DNA from: Actinokineospora bangkokensis
GTDB lineage: Bacteria; Actinomycetota; Actinomycetes; Mycobacteriales; Pseudonocardiaceae
Assembly: GCF_001940455.1 (NCBI RefSeq)
Contig: NZ_MKQR01000009.1
Location: forward strand, 124,754 to 188,753
DNA: 64,000 nt
Reading direction: 5' to 3'
Part shown: positions 16,415-23,784 of the stretch, one piece after another
How positions within the stretch are numbered: position 1 is the first letter of the stretch
How the letters are laid out: each line of letters starts with the position of its first letter
The notes under the pieces: generated by a model
What the model was told of the DNA's origin: nothing
The model's input: the letters and a program-made list of their open reading frames with translations, nothing else
Database searches by the model: none
Position numbers and translations under genes: made by a program

Positions 16415-16466
16415 TTCGAGCGATGCAGTTCGAGCGATGTGGTCCGAGCGATCTCGCGTGAACGAT
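16415..16466. repeat. 14-bp tandem repeats upstream of tetR
   Basis: TTCGAGCGAT recurs at 16415 and 16429, TCCGAGCGAT at 16443, and a degenerate TGAACGAT at 16459, with a period of 14 bases. The unit is TTCGAGCGATGCAG. The array is only 15 bp upstream of the TetR start codon. It could be a cooperative binding array or a recent slippage product. Confidence 0.7.
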
Positions 16467-16580
16467 CTCGCGAGCCACCTCGCGAAGCGGGGACTGGCTC
16501 CCCGCTTGTGCATCCCAGCATAGCCAGGGGGGCCGACAAAACCGGTTTTCCGCCCCCCGCGCCCTCTGGTGTGACCCGGG

Positions 16581-16605
16581 GTTACATGTTACCTTTGGTA
16601 ATAGT
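16581..16605 (+). promoter_or_regulatory. AT-rich inverted repeat in the oxygenase promoter
   Basis: TTACC-TTT-GGTAA (16589-16601) is a perfect 5-bp inverted repeat, preceded by another GTTAC at 16581. It lies about 35 bp upstream of the oxygenase start, in a patch noticeably AT-richer than its surroundings. It is a plausible operator or promoter element for the operon. Confidence 0.4.
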
Positions 16606-16634
16606 GAATCGGAGTCACAGGTGAGGAGGCGGTC

Positions 16635-17546
16635 GTGACCAGCATCGATGAGCAGCGCAGCCCGGCGGGTGACGCACGCGCGGAGACCGCGCGGCGATTG
16701 CTGGACTCGGCGCAGAAGCTCTCGTACGACCCCCTGCGGGAGGTCGACTGGGAGACCCCGCTGGACACGTCGTACCACGGGATGAGCCCGGAGTGGAGCA
16801 CCCTCTACGGCACCCCGTACTGGGCGGAGCTGACCGAGGACCAGCGCAAGGCGCTGACCAGGCAGGAGGCCGCCTCGGTCGCCAGCACCGGCATCTGGTT
16901 CGAGATGATCCTGCAGCAGATGGTGCTGCGCGACTTCTACGCCAAGGACCCGACCGACCCGGCGTTCCAGTGGGCGCTGACCGAGATCGCCGACGAGTGC
17001 AGGCACTCGATCATGTTCGCCCGCGGCGCCGCGAAGCTGGGCGCGCCCGCCTACCGGCCGCAGCGGCTGGTGGTGGAGCTGGGCCGGATCTTCGCCGCGA
17101 CCGCCAACGGCGAGGCCGCCTACGCCGCCATCCTGGTCGCCGAGGAGGTGCTGGACGTGATGCAGCGGGCCAGCATGCGCGACGAGCGGGTGGTGCCCTT
17201 CGTGCGCACGATCAACAACATCCACGTGGTCGAGGAGTCCCGGCACATGAAGTTCGCCAGGGCCGAGACCAAGGAGCGGCTGCAGGAGGCCGGTCGGGTG
17301 CGCCGCGAGGCGAACGCCCTGGTCATCTCGATCGTCTCCTACTTCATCGTCAGCAGCATGATCAACAAGGACGTCTACGCCGCCGCGGGCCTCGACGCCA
17401 AGCGGGCGCTGCGCGAGGCCAAGCGCAACGAGCACCACCGCTCGGTGCTGCGGTCGAGCTGCGCGGGCCTGATGGAGTTCCTCGACTCCTGCGGCCTGCT
17501 GACCAAGCCCGCCCTGCGGTTCTACCGCCGCGCCAACCTCGTCTGA
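16635..17546 (+). CDS. AurF-like diiron oxygenase, 303 aa
   Basis: Ferritin-fold non-heme diiron enzyme of the AurF family (PF11583), whose studied members oxidise aryl-amines to nitro compounds. All seven ligand positions of the family can be placed: Glu90 (IWFEMI), Glu121-x2-His124 (DECRHS), Glu170 or 171 (VAEEVLD), and His197-x3-Glu201-x2-His204 (HVVEESRH). The enzyme should therefore bind two irons. The GTG at 16635 has GAGGAGG seven bases upstream. The next gene begins five bases after its stop and encodes a ferredoxin fused to a reductase, giving it a dedicated electron donor. The substrate is unknown; N-oxygenation is a family-based possibility, hydroxylation or desaturation another. 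Confidence 0.88.
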   Translation: MTSIDEQRSPAGDARAETARRLLDSAQKLSYDPLREVDWETPLDTSYHGMSPEWSTLYGTPYWAELTEDQRKALTRQEAASVASTGIWFEMILQQMVLRDFYAKDPTDPAFQWALTEIADECRHSIMFARGAAKLGAPAYRPQRLVVELGRIFAATANGEAAYAAILVAEEVLDVMQRASMRDERVVPFVRTINNIHVVEESRHMKFARAETKERLQEAGRVRREANALVISIVSYFIVSSMINKDVYAAAGLDAKRALREAKRNEHHRSVLRSSCAGLMEFLDSCGLLTKPALRFYRRANLV

Positions 17547-17551
17547 CGGCC

Positions 17552-19027
17552 ATGGCGTTCGCGATCACCCAGGCGTGCTGCAACGACGCCACCTGCGTGT
17601 CGGTGTGCCCGGTCAACTGCATCCACCCGACCCCGGACGAGCCGGACTTCGCCACCGCGGAGATGCTCTACGTCGACCCGGCCACCTGCATCGACTGCGG
17701 CGCGTGCTCCGACGCCTGCCCGGTCGACGCGATCCACCCGATCGACGAGCTGACCGGGGCGCTGGCGGCCTACGCCGACATCAACGCCGCCTACTACGCC
17801 GACCGGGCCCGCCCGGTGGTCGACGGGCCGAACTTCCACGCCTGGTCCCAGCCGACCTTCGCCCACGACATCCCCAGCGACATGCCCGCGCTGGACGTGG
17901 CGGTGGTCGGCACCGGCCCGGCGGGCATGTACGCGGTGCAGGACCTGGTCCTGCACACCAGCGCCTCGGTCACGCTGTTCGACCGGCACCCCGTGCCGGG
18001 CGGGCTGGTGCGCTTCGGCGTGGCGCCGGACCACCCGTCCACCAAGATGATCGGCGAGACCTTCGCCCGCTTCCACGACCACCCCCGCGTCCGGCTGCGC
18101 TTGGGCGTGGAGGTGGGCGAGGACGTGAGCCTGGACGAGCTGCGCTCCCGGCACGACGCGGTCATCTACGCCGTCGGCGCGGCGTCCGCGCGCAGGCTGG
18201 GCATCCCGGGGGAGGACCTGCCCGGCAGCACCACCGCGACGACGGTGGTGGGCTGGTACAACGGCCACCCCGACGTCCCCGCCGACGTGGTGGACCTGTC
18301 CGCCGAGCGCGTCGTCATCGTCGGCACCGGCAACGTGGCGCTGGACGTGGCCCGCATCCTCACCGCCGACCCGGCGGAGCTGGCGGGCACGAGCATCGCC
18401 CCGCACGCGCTGGCCCGGCTGCGCTCCAGCAAGGTCCGCGAGGTCGTGCTGGTCGCCCGCCGCGGCCCGGCGACCGCCGCCTACACCGCGCCGGAGCTGC
18501 TGGCGCTCACCGCGCGCCCGGACGTCGACCTGGTGGTCGACGACCACGACCCCCAGGTGGGGCAGGCGATCGACGAGGGCACCGGCAAGGCGGGCGTGCT
18601 GCGCGGGGTCACCCGCGAGGCCGTGGACTGGTCGGTGCCGCCGCGCGGCGACCGCAAGCGGATCGTGCTCAGCTTCCACCGCCCGCCGGAGGCCATCACC
18701 GGCGAGACGGGGGTGCGCGGGCTGCTCGCGGGCGGGGTGGAGATCGCGACCGGGCAGGTCATCAGCGCCATCGGCTACAAGGGGACGCCGGTCGCGGAGC
18801 TGCCCTTCGACGACCTCACCGGCACGGTGCCGAACACCGCGGGCCGGGTGGAGGGGCTCCCCGGCGTGTACGTGGTGGGGTGGATCAAGCGCGGGCCCTC
18901 CGGCGGCATCGGGGCCAACCGCACGTGCGCGCAGGAGACGGTGGCGTCGCTGCTGTCCGACGTCACCTCCGGCGCGCTGCCGGTCCGGGCCCGCCGCCGC
19001 TTCGCGTCGGTCCTGCGCAGGCGCTGA
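17552..19027 (+). CDS. fprB: fused 7Fe ferredoxin/ferredoxin-NADP reductase (FprB-like), 491 aa
   Basis: Self-contained electron-transfer protein. Residues 1-60 are a bacterial ferredoxin with two cluster motifs: Cys9/10, Cys15, Cys19 and Cys23 (TCVSVCPVNC), and Cys46-x2-Cys49-x2-Cys52-x3-Cys56-Pro (CIDCGACSDACP). From about residue 105 on it is an adrenodoxin-reductase-type flavoprotein with the FAD loop VVGTGPAGMYA, the NADP-binding IVGTGNVALDVARIL and the closing GGIGANRTCAQETV. Mycobacterial FprB has the same architecture. It starts five bases after the diiron oxygenase stop with no strong ribosome site, suggesting translational coupling. It probably passes electrons from NADPH to that oxygenase. 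Confidence 0.9.
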   Translation: MAFAITQACCNDATCVSVCPVNCIHPTPDEPDFATAEMLYVDPATCIDCGACSDACPVDAIHPIDELTGALAAYADINAAYYADRARPVVDGPNFHAWSQPTFAHDIPSDMPALDVAVVGTGPAGMYAVQDLVLHTSASVTLFDRHPVPGGLVRFGVAPDHPSTKMIGETFARFHDHPRVRLRLGVEVGEDVSLDELRSRHDAVIYAVGAASARRLGIPGEDLPGSTTATTVVGWYNGHPDVPADVVDLSAERVVIVGTGNVALDVARILTADPAELAGTSIAPHALARLRSSKVREVVLVARRGPATAAYTAPELLALTARPDVDLVVDDHDPQVGQAIDEGTGKAGVLRGVTREAVDWSVPPRGDRKRIVLSFHRPPEAITGETGVRGLLAGGVEIATGQVISAIGYKGTPVAELPFDDLTGTVPNTAGRVEGLPGVYVVGWIKRGPSGGIGANRTCAQETVASLLSDVTSGALPVRARRRFASVLRRR

Positions 19028-19031
19028 CGGG

Positions 19032-19063
19032 GCGCCCTGGCCCGGGGACCCGGGCCAGGGCGC
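19032..19063. terminator. bidirectional hairpin terminator
   Basis: A perfect 14-bp inverted repeat (19032-19045 with 19050-19063, loop GGAC) lies in the short gap between the convergent fprB-like and SRPBCC genes. Confidence 0.8.
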
Positions 19064-19069
19064 GACCGG

Positions 19070-19513
19070 TCAGGCGTGGACGGCACCGAGGACGCGCTTC
19101 AAGCTGTCCTCGGTGTCGCTGCCCACCTTCTCGAACACGGCCTTGGCGATCGGCGAGGCGAGCTTGGCCGCGCCGTGGAACTCGATCGTCGCCTGGTAGG
19201 TGATCCGCGTCGTGCCCGCTGCCTCGCCCTCGGCGAGGGTGATCTCGTCGGTGGACGTCGCCGTCTTGTTGCGGCCCACGAACCGGATCAGCTCCGGCGT
19301 CAGCTCCTCCAGCTCGTAGACCAGCTCGGTCTCCACGCCCGCGATCTTCGACGTGTTGTGCCAGCGCGCGCCCACGCGCACCGGGCCGGACTCCATCCGC
19401 TCGCAGGACTCCGTGCCCGGGTCCCACTCCACGGCGTTGGAGAAGTCGCTGAGGTAGGCGCCCACCTCCGGCAGCGGCTTGGCGACGGTGAACGTTCGGC
19501 TTACCTGGACCAT
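19070..19513 (-). CDS. SRPBCC (START/polyketide-cyclase fold) protein, 147 aa
   Basis: Small helix-grip-fold protein with a hydrophobic ligand cavity. The start QVSRTFTVAKPLPEVGAYLSD and the WDPGTESCERM segment match the Polyketide_cyc2 group, which in actinobacteria is mostly of unknown function. GGAGGAG lies upstream of the ATG at 19513. It is convergent with the oxygenase operon and upstream of no obvious partner on its own strand. A link to oxygenase chemistry, such as binding a lipophilic substrate, is conceivable but unsupported. Confidence 0.85.
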   Translation of the reverse strand: MVQVSRTFTVAKPLPEVGAYLSDFSNAVEWDPGTESCERMESGPVRVGARWHNTSKIAGVETELVYELEELTPELIRFVGRNKTATSTDEITLAEGEAAGTTRITYQATIEFHGAAKLASPIAKAVFEKVGSDTEDSLKRVLGAVHA

Positions 19514-19613
19514 GGGCTCCTCCGCTCTCGGTGTTCCCCACGGCGGTACCCGACGGGCGCGGACCGCACACCACCGCCGAACCGGACGCGGGCGCCCGGA
19601 CCCGGCCGCGAAC

Positions 19614-20390
19614 TCAGTTCAGCGGGCGGGTGCCCGCGGGGATGCCACCGCCGGTGTGCACCGACTCCACCAGCTCGGCCAGCGCCGTCAGCGCGACCTG
19701 CTGCGACAGCGGGCCGAAGGACACCCTGGCCACCCCGAGCTGCTGGAGCTCGGTCAGCGGGGGAGTGCCCGGGATGCCGATGGTGGTGAGCTTCTGCGGG
19801 CCGAAGGCGTCGACGAGCACGCGCACCTGCTCGGTGGTGAGCCTGCCCGGCACGAACACCACCGGGGCGCCCGCGTCGAGGTAGGCCTTGCCGCGCTCGA
19901 CGGCCTCCGCGAGCAGCGCGTCGGGGTCGCCGTCGCGGTTCTTGACGAACACGTCGGTGCGGGCGTTGAGCACGAAGTCCGGGACACCGGCGTCGGCCGC
20001 GGCCTTCACCACGGCCGCCACCTGCGCTGCGGCCTCGGGCAGCGGCTTGAGCTGGTCCTCCAGGTTCGCGCCGACGACACCGACGTCGATGGCCCGGCGG
20101 ATGGTCTCCGGGGCGTCGCCGTAGCCGCCCTCCAGGTCGGCGGTGACCGGCAGCGCCGTCGCGGCCACGATCCGGCCGACCTCGGCGATCATCTCCGCCA
20201 CCGGGATGTTCTCCCCGTCCGGGTAGCCCCGGCTCGCGGCGATGGAGTGGCTGGCGGTGGCCAGCGCGGTGGTGCCGGGGACGTCCGCGACCACCTTGGC
20301 GCTGATGACGTCCCACACGTTCACCACCGTGAGCAGGGCGGGTTCCTGGTGCAGGCGCAGCAGCTGCTGGGCGAGGTCGTTCGACGGCAT
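19614..20390 (-). CDS. isocitrate lyase/PEP mutase family protein, 258 aa
   Basis: TIM-barrel enzyme of the PEP mutase/ICL superfamily, whose members make or break C-C or P-C bonds next to a carboxylate. The phosphate or Mg region is seen in NVWDVISAKVV and TADLEGGYGD, and the later NARTDVF is typical. The KKCGH loop of true isocitrate lyases is absent, so it belongs to the short PEPM-like group of uncertain substrate (oxaloacetate decarboxylase or carboxyvinyl phosphonate-type activities are known in relatives). The ATG at 20390 has AGGAG upstream; the open frame to 20456 is not needed. It is monocistronic and divergent from lysS. Confidence 0.86.
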   Translation of the reverse strand: MPSNDLAQQLLRLHQEPALLTVVNVWDVISAKVVADVPGTTALATASHSIAASRGYPDGENIPVAEMIAEVGRIVAATALPVTADLEGGYGDAPETIRRAIDVGVVGANLEDQLKPLPEAAAQVAAVVKAAADAGVPDFVLNARTDVFVKNRDGDPDALLAEAVERGKAYLDAGAPVVFVPGRLTTEQVRVLVDAFGPQKLTTIGIPGTPPLTELQQLGVARVSFGPLSQQVALTALAELVESVHTGGGIPAGTRPLN

Positions 20391-20538
20391 GCGTGAGCTC
20401 CTATCGGTGCGGTGTGCCACGCCTGCATACCCGAACCCGCGAGCGGGCGAAACCACACGCGGGGGTGCCCGCGCCCGCTTCCCGGTGGGCGGGATACTGG
20501 TGCCGCTCGACGTGCGGAGTTAGGGAGTTGGTCGGCCA

Positions 20539-22185
20539 GTGGATCAGGCGGTAGAGGCGGATTGGGTGTCCCGGTTCGCCGACGAGGTTGTCGAGGCCGC
20601 GCGGCGGCGGGGGGCCGAGCGGGTCGTCTGCGCCTCCGGGCTGAGCCCGTCCGGGCCGGTGCACCTGGGCAACCTGCGCGAGGTCATGACCCCGCACCTG
20701 GTGGCCGACGAGATCGCCCGCCGCGGCGTGCCGGTCGAGCACCTGATCTCCTGGGACGACTTCGACCGCTACCGCAGGGTGCCCGCGGGCGTCGACCCGT
20801 CCTGGGCCGAGCACATCGGCAAGCCGCTGACCGCCGTCCCCGCGCCGCCGGGCAGCCGGTACGACAACTGGGCCGACCACTTCCGCGCGCCCATGGTGGC
20901 CGCGCTGGAGCAGCTGGGGGTGCCGTTCCGCGGCATCAGCCAGACCGGGATGTACCGGTCGGGCGCCTACCGCGACCAGGTGCTGCTGGCCATGCGCCGC
21001 CGCAAGGACATCGACGCCATCCTGGCCAAGCACCGCACCAAGAAGCCGGTGGACGACCCGGACGGGTCCTCCGCGGGCGCGGCGGGCGCGGAGTACTACC
21101 CGTACAAGCCGTACTGCACCGCGTGCGGCCGCGACCTGACCACCATCACCTCCTACGACGACGAGACCACCCGGCTGAGCTACACCTGCGAGTGCGGCCA
21201 CGCCGAGGAGGTGCTGCTGTCGGAGTTCACCAGCGGCAAGCTGGTGTGGAAGGTCGACTGGCCGATGCGCTGGGCCTACGAGGGGGTGCACTTCGAGCCG
21301 TCCGGGGTGGACCACTCCTCGCCCGGCTCGTCGTTCGAGGTGGGCGGGCGCCTGGTCGGGGAGATCTTCGGCGGTGAGCAGCCGATCGGGCCGATGTACG
21401 CCTTCGTCGGGATCACCGGCATGGCCAAGATGAGCAGCTCGGCGGGCGCCGTGCCGACCCCCGGCGACGCCCTGTCCATCATGGAGCCCGCGGTGCTGCG
21501 CTGGCTCTACGCCCGGCGCAAGCCCAACCAGTCCTTCAAGATCGCCTTCGACCAGGAGATCCACCGGCTCTACGACGAGTGGGACAGCCTCACCGCGCGC
21601 GTCGCCGCGGGCACCGCCACCGCGGGCGACCGGTCCGCGCACGCCCGCTCGGCGCGCACCGCCGAGCGGGAGCTGCCCGACACCGAGCGCCACCTGGCCT
21701 ACCGCACGCTGGCCTCGGTCGTCGACATCACCACCGGCGACCCCGAGCAGACCCTGCGCATCCTGCGCGGCGTGGACACCGACCTGGTCGACCTCGACCA
21801 GGTGCGCCCCCGGTTGGACCTGGCCGCCACCTGGGTCGAGCAGTACATGCCCGCCGACCAGCACACCGCCGTGCGCGCCGAGCCCGACCGCGAGCTGCTG
21901 GCCGGGATGGACGACGAGCAGCGCAAGATGGTGGGCCTGTTCCTCGACGAGCTGAGCCGGGACTGGACCCTCGACGGCCTGACCGACCTGGTCTACGGGG
22001 TCCCCAAGGACATGCTGGGCCTGCCGCGCGACCTCAAGAAGCCCACGCCGGAGCTCAAGGCGGCGCAGCGCTCGTTCTTCGTGCTGCTCTACCAGCTGCT
22101 CATCGGCCGCGACACCGGTCCGCGCCTGCCCACGCTGCTGCTGGCGGTGGGGGAGGACCGCGTCCGCGCGCTCCTGGACGCCTGA
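20539..22185 (+). CDS. lysK: class I lysyl-tRNA synthetase, 548 aa
   Basis: Charges tRNA-Lys using the class I (Rossmann) fold rather than the usual bacterial class II fold. The HIGH-like signature is HLGN (42-45, in SGPVHLGNLREVM) and the KMSKS-like signature KMSSS (297-301). A zinc-binding insert has Cys193-x2-Cys196 and Cys217-x-Cys219. The C-terminal half is the helical anticodon-binding region seen in archaeal and spirochaetal enzymes. The start is a GTG at 20539 with AGGGAG upstream, and the gene ends at a strong hairpin. It could be the sole LysRS or a second copy beside a class II LysRS elsewhere, which this window cannot decide. It lies close to the lysine/arginine exporter unit. Confidence 0.95.
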   Translation: MDQAVEADWVSRFADEVVEAARRRGAERVVCASGLSPSGPVHLGNLREVMTPHLVADEIARRGVPVEHLISWDDFDRYRRVPAGVDPSWAEHIGKPLTAVPAPPGSRYDNWADHFRAPMVAALEQLGVPFRGISQTGMYRSGAYRDQVLLAMRRRKDIDAILAKHRTKKPVDDPDGSSAGAAGAEYYPYKPYCTACGRDLTTITSYDDETTRLSYTCECGHAEEVLLSEFTSGKLVWKVDWPMRWAYEGVHFEPSGVDHSSPGSSFEVGGRLVGEIFGGEQPIGPMYAFVGITGMAKMSSSAGAVPTPGDALSIMEPAVLRWLYARRKPNQSFKIAFDQEIHRLYDEWDSLTARVAAGTATAGDRSAHARSARTAERELPDTERHLAYRTLASVVDITTGDPEQTLRILRGVDTDLVDLDQVRPRLDLAATWVEQYMPADQHTAVRAEPDRELLAGMDDEQRKMVGLFLDELSRDWTLDGLTDLVYGVPKDMLGLPRDLKKPTPELKAAQRSFFVLLYQLLIGRDTGPRLPTLLLAVGEDRVRALLDA

Positions 22186-22197
22186 CACCGCGCACCC

Positions 22198-22228
22198 CGC
22201 CCCCGCTCCGGACCCCGGAGCGGGGGCG
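22198..22228 (+). terminator. hairpin terminator after class I LysRS
   Basis: A perfect 14-bp inverted repeat (22198-22211 with 22215-22228, loop ACC) lies 12 bp after the LysRS stop and also just downstream of the convergent argP-like gene, so it can serve both. Confidence 0.8.
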
Positions 22229-22251
22229 GCGGTGTGTTCAGGGCGGTGTGA

Positions 22252-23130
22252 TCAGGCCCGCGCGGGGTCCCAGTGCAGTTCCGCGCGCGCTGCCGAGGTG
22301 ACGGCGGCGGCCACCGCGGACAGCGTCGGGGAGTCGAGCTTCCACTGCTGCCAGTGCAGCGGGACGTCGACGGGGTGGTCGGGCGCCAGCAGCACGAGGT
22401 CGGGGTAGCGCCGGACCTGGTGCTCGGTGAGCATCGCCCAGCCCAACCCGGCCGACACCGCCTCCTCGAACGCGTGGCTGTCGGCGACGAAGTGGCGGTG
22501 GTCGGAGGCGGGCTTGCCGGTGCGGGCGCGGCAGAACGCGTCCTGCAACCGGTCCTTCTCGTCGAAGGCGACGACCGGTGCCGCGGCCAGTCCGTCCACC
22601 TCGGACAGCCTGCGGGCGGCGAAGGACGCCGTGGCGGCGGCGTGGTAGCGCATGCTGCCCAGCGGGGTCGAGCGGCAGCCCTGCACGACCGTGGGGTCGG
22701 TGTTCACCGCGGCGATGACCTGCCCGCGGCGCAACCAGTCCGCGGTGTGGCCCTCGTCGTCGCGGTGCACGGTCAGCACCACGCCGTCGGTGCCCGCCAG
22801 GGCCGCGATCGCCCGGCGGAACCAGGTCGACAGCGAGTCGGCGTTGACCGCCACGGCGATCCTGGCCGGTTCGTCGAGCAGCCCGAGCGCGACGCGGGTG
22901 TCGTGGTCCAGCAGGGCCTGCGCCCGCCCGTGCCGGGCGACCACCTCGCCGGGCTCGGTGAGCCGGGCGGGCTTGCCGCGCACCAGCAGCACCCGGCCCG
23001 TGCGCTGCTCCAGCTGCTTGATGCGCTGGCTGACCGCGGACGGGGTGACGTGCAGGGCCTTCGCCGCGGCGTCGAGGGTGCCCTCGTCCACCACGGCCAG
23101 GAGCGTGCGCACGCACTCGGGGTCGAGCAT
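22252..23130 (-). CDS. argP: LysR family regulator of the ArgP/LysG type, 292 aa
   Basis: LysR-type activator with an N-terminal HTH (GTLDAAAKALHVTPSAVSQRIKQLE, residues about 16-42) and a two-lobed ligand domain. Family signatures of ArgP/LysG are clear (LLAVVDEGTLDAAAKAL; HFVADSHAFEEAVSAGLGWAMLTE). In known systems these proteins sense lysine or arginine and activate a divergent LysE/ArgO exporter, and this layout is found here. The ATG at 23130 is preceded in frame by a GTG. On this strand a TATCGT -10 lies at 23147-23142, so a very short leader is likely. Confidence 0.93.
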   Translation of the reverse strand: MLDPECVRTLLAVVDEGTLDAAAKALHVTPSAVSQRIKQLEQRTGRVLLVRGKPARLTEPGEVVARHGRAQALLDHDTRVALGLLDEPARIAVAVNADSLSTWFRRAIAALAGTDGVVLTVHRDDEGHTADWLRRGQVIAAVNTDPTVVQGCRSTPLGSMRYHAAATASFAARRLSEVDGLAAAPVVAFDEKDRLQDAFCRARTGKPASDHRHFVADSHAFEEAVSAGLGWAMLTEHQVRRYPDLVLLAPDHPVDVPLHWQQWKLDSPTLSAVAAAVTSAARAELHWDPARA

Positions 23131-23199
23131 CACGGCTGCTGACGATACTGAAGAAACTTGAGCTGGTGTTACCCTTTGCGCGTCCTTAACGTCGTCGCC

Positions 23200-23784
23200 G
23201 TGCTCAACGCAGTGCTCGCCGGGCTCGGCACCGGACTCTCGCTCATCGTCGTCATCGGCGCCCAGAACGCCCTGGTCCTGCGGCAGGGGGTGCTGCGCCA
23301 GCGGGTGCCGGTGGTCGTGGCCATCTGCGCGGCCTCGGACGCGCTGCTCATCGCCCTCGGCGTGGGCGGGGTCGGGTCGGCGCTCATGGCCTGGCCGGTG
23401 GTGCTGGAGGTCGTGCGCTGGGTGGGCGCCGCGTTCCTCATCGGGTACGGGGTGCTGGCGGTCCGGCGCGCGGTGCGCCCCGCCGCGCTGGTGGTGGGCG
23501 CTGGCTCGGCCGGGGTGGTCGCGACCTGCCTGGCGCTCACCTGGCTGAACCCGCACGTCTACCTGGACACCGTGCTGCTGCTCGGCACGGCGTCGACGGG
23601 GTTCGGCGACCAGCGGTGGTGGTTCGGCGCCGGTGCCGTGCTCGCCAGCGCGGCCTGGTTCAGCGCGCTCGGCTTCGGCGCCCGCGGGTTGTCCGGGGTG
23701 CTCGCCAAGCCCACCGCGTGGCGGGTGGTCGACCTGGGGGTGGCCGCCGTGGTGACGGCCACCGGGGTGTCGCTGGTGCTGTGA
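23200..23784 (+). CDS. lysE: LysE/ArgO family amino acid exporter, 194 aa
   Basis: Six-helix inner-membrane exporter of basic amino acids. The hallmark GLGTGLSLIVVIGAQNALVLRQG at the N-terminus (positions about 6-28) matches LysE/ArgO, and LTWLNPHVYLDTV in the middle is the second conserved region. The GTG at 23200 is chosen because it aligns with the short N-terminus of known members; TTG codons at 23158 and 23176 would add residues, and no ribosome site decides the matter. It is divergent from argP, which should activate it when lysine or arginine accumulates. Its stop codon abuts that of the next, convergent gene with no gap. Confidence 0.9.
   Translation: MLNAVLAGLGTGLSLIVVIGAQNALVLRQGVLRQRVPVVVAICAASDALLIALGVGGVGSALMAWPVVLEVVRWVGAAFLIGYGVLAVRRAVRPAALVVGAGSAGVVATCLALTWLNPHVYLDTVLLLGTASTGFGDQRWWFGAGAVLASAAWFSALGFGARGLSGVLAKPTAWRVVDLGVAAVVTATGVSLVL

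Noticed and set aside
14043-16523. An 826-codon open frame on the plus strand, opposite the DHA2 exporter and TetR genes
   Set aside because: Its translation is rich in His, Arg, Gln and Gly repeats with no domain, and the opposite strand carries two clear protein families. Long antisense open frames are expected at this GC content.
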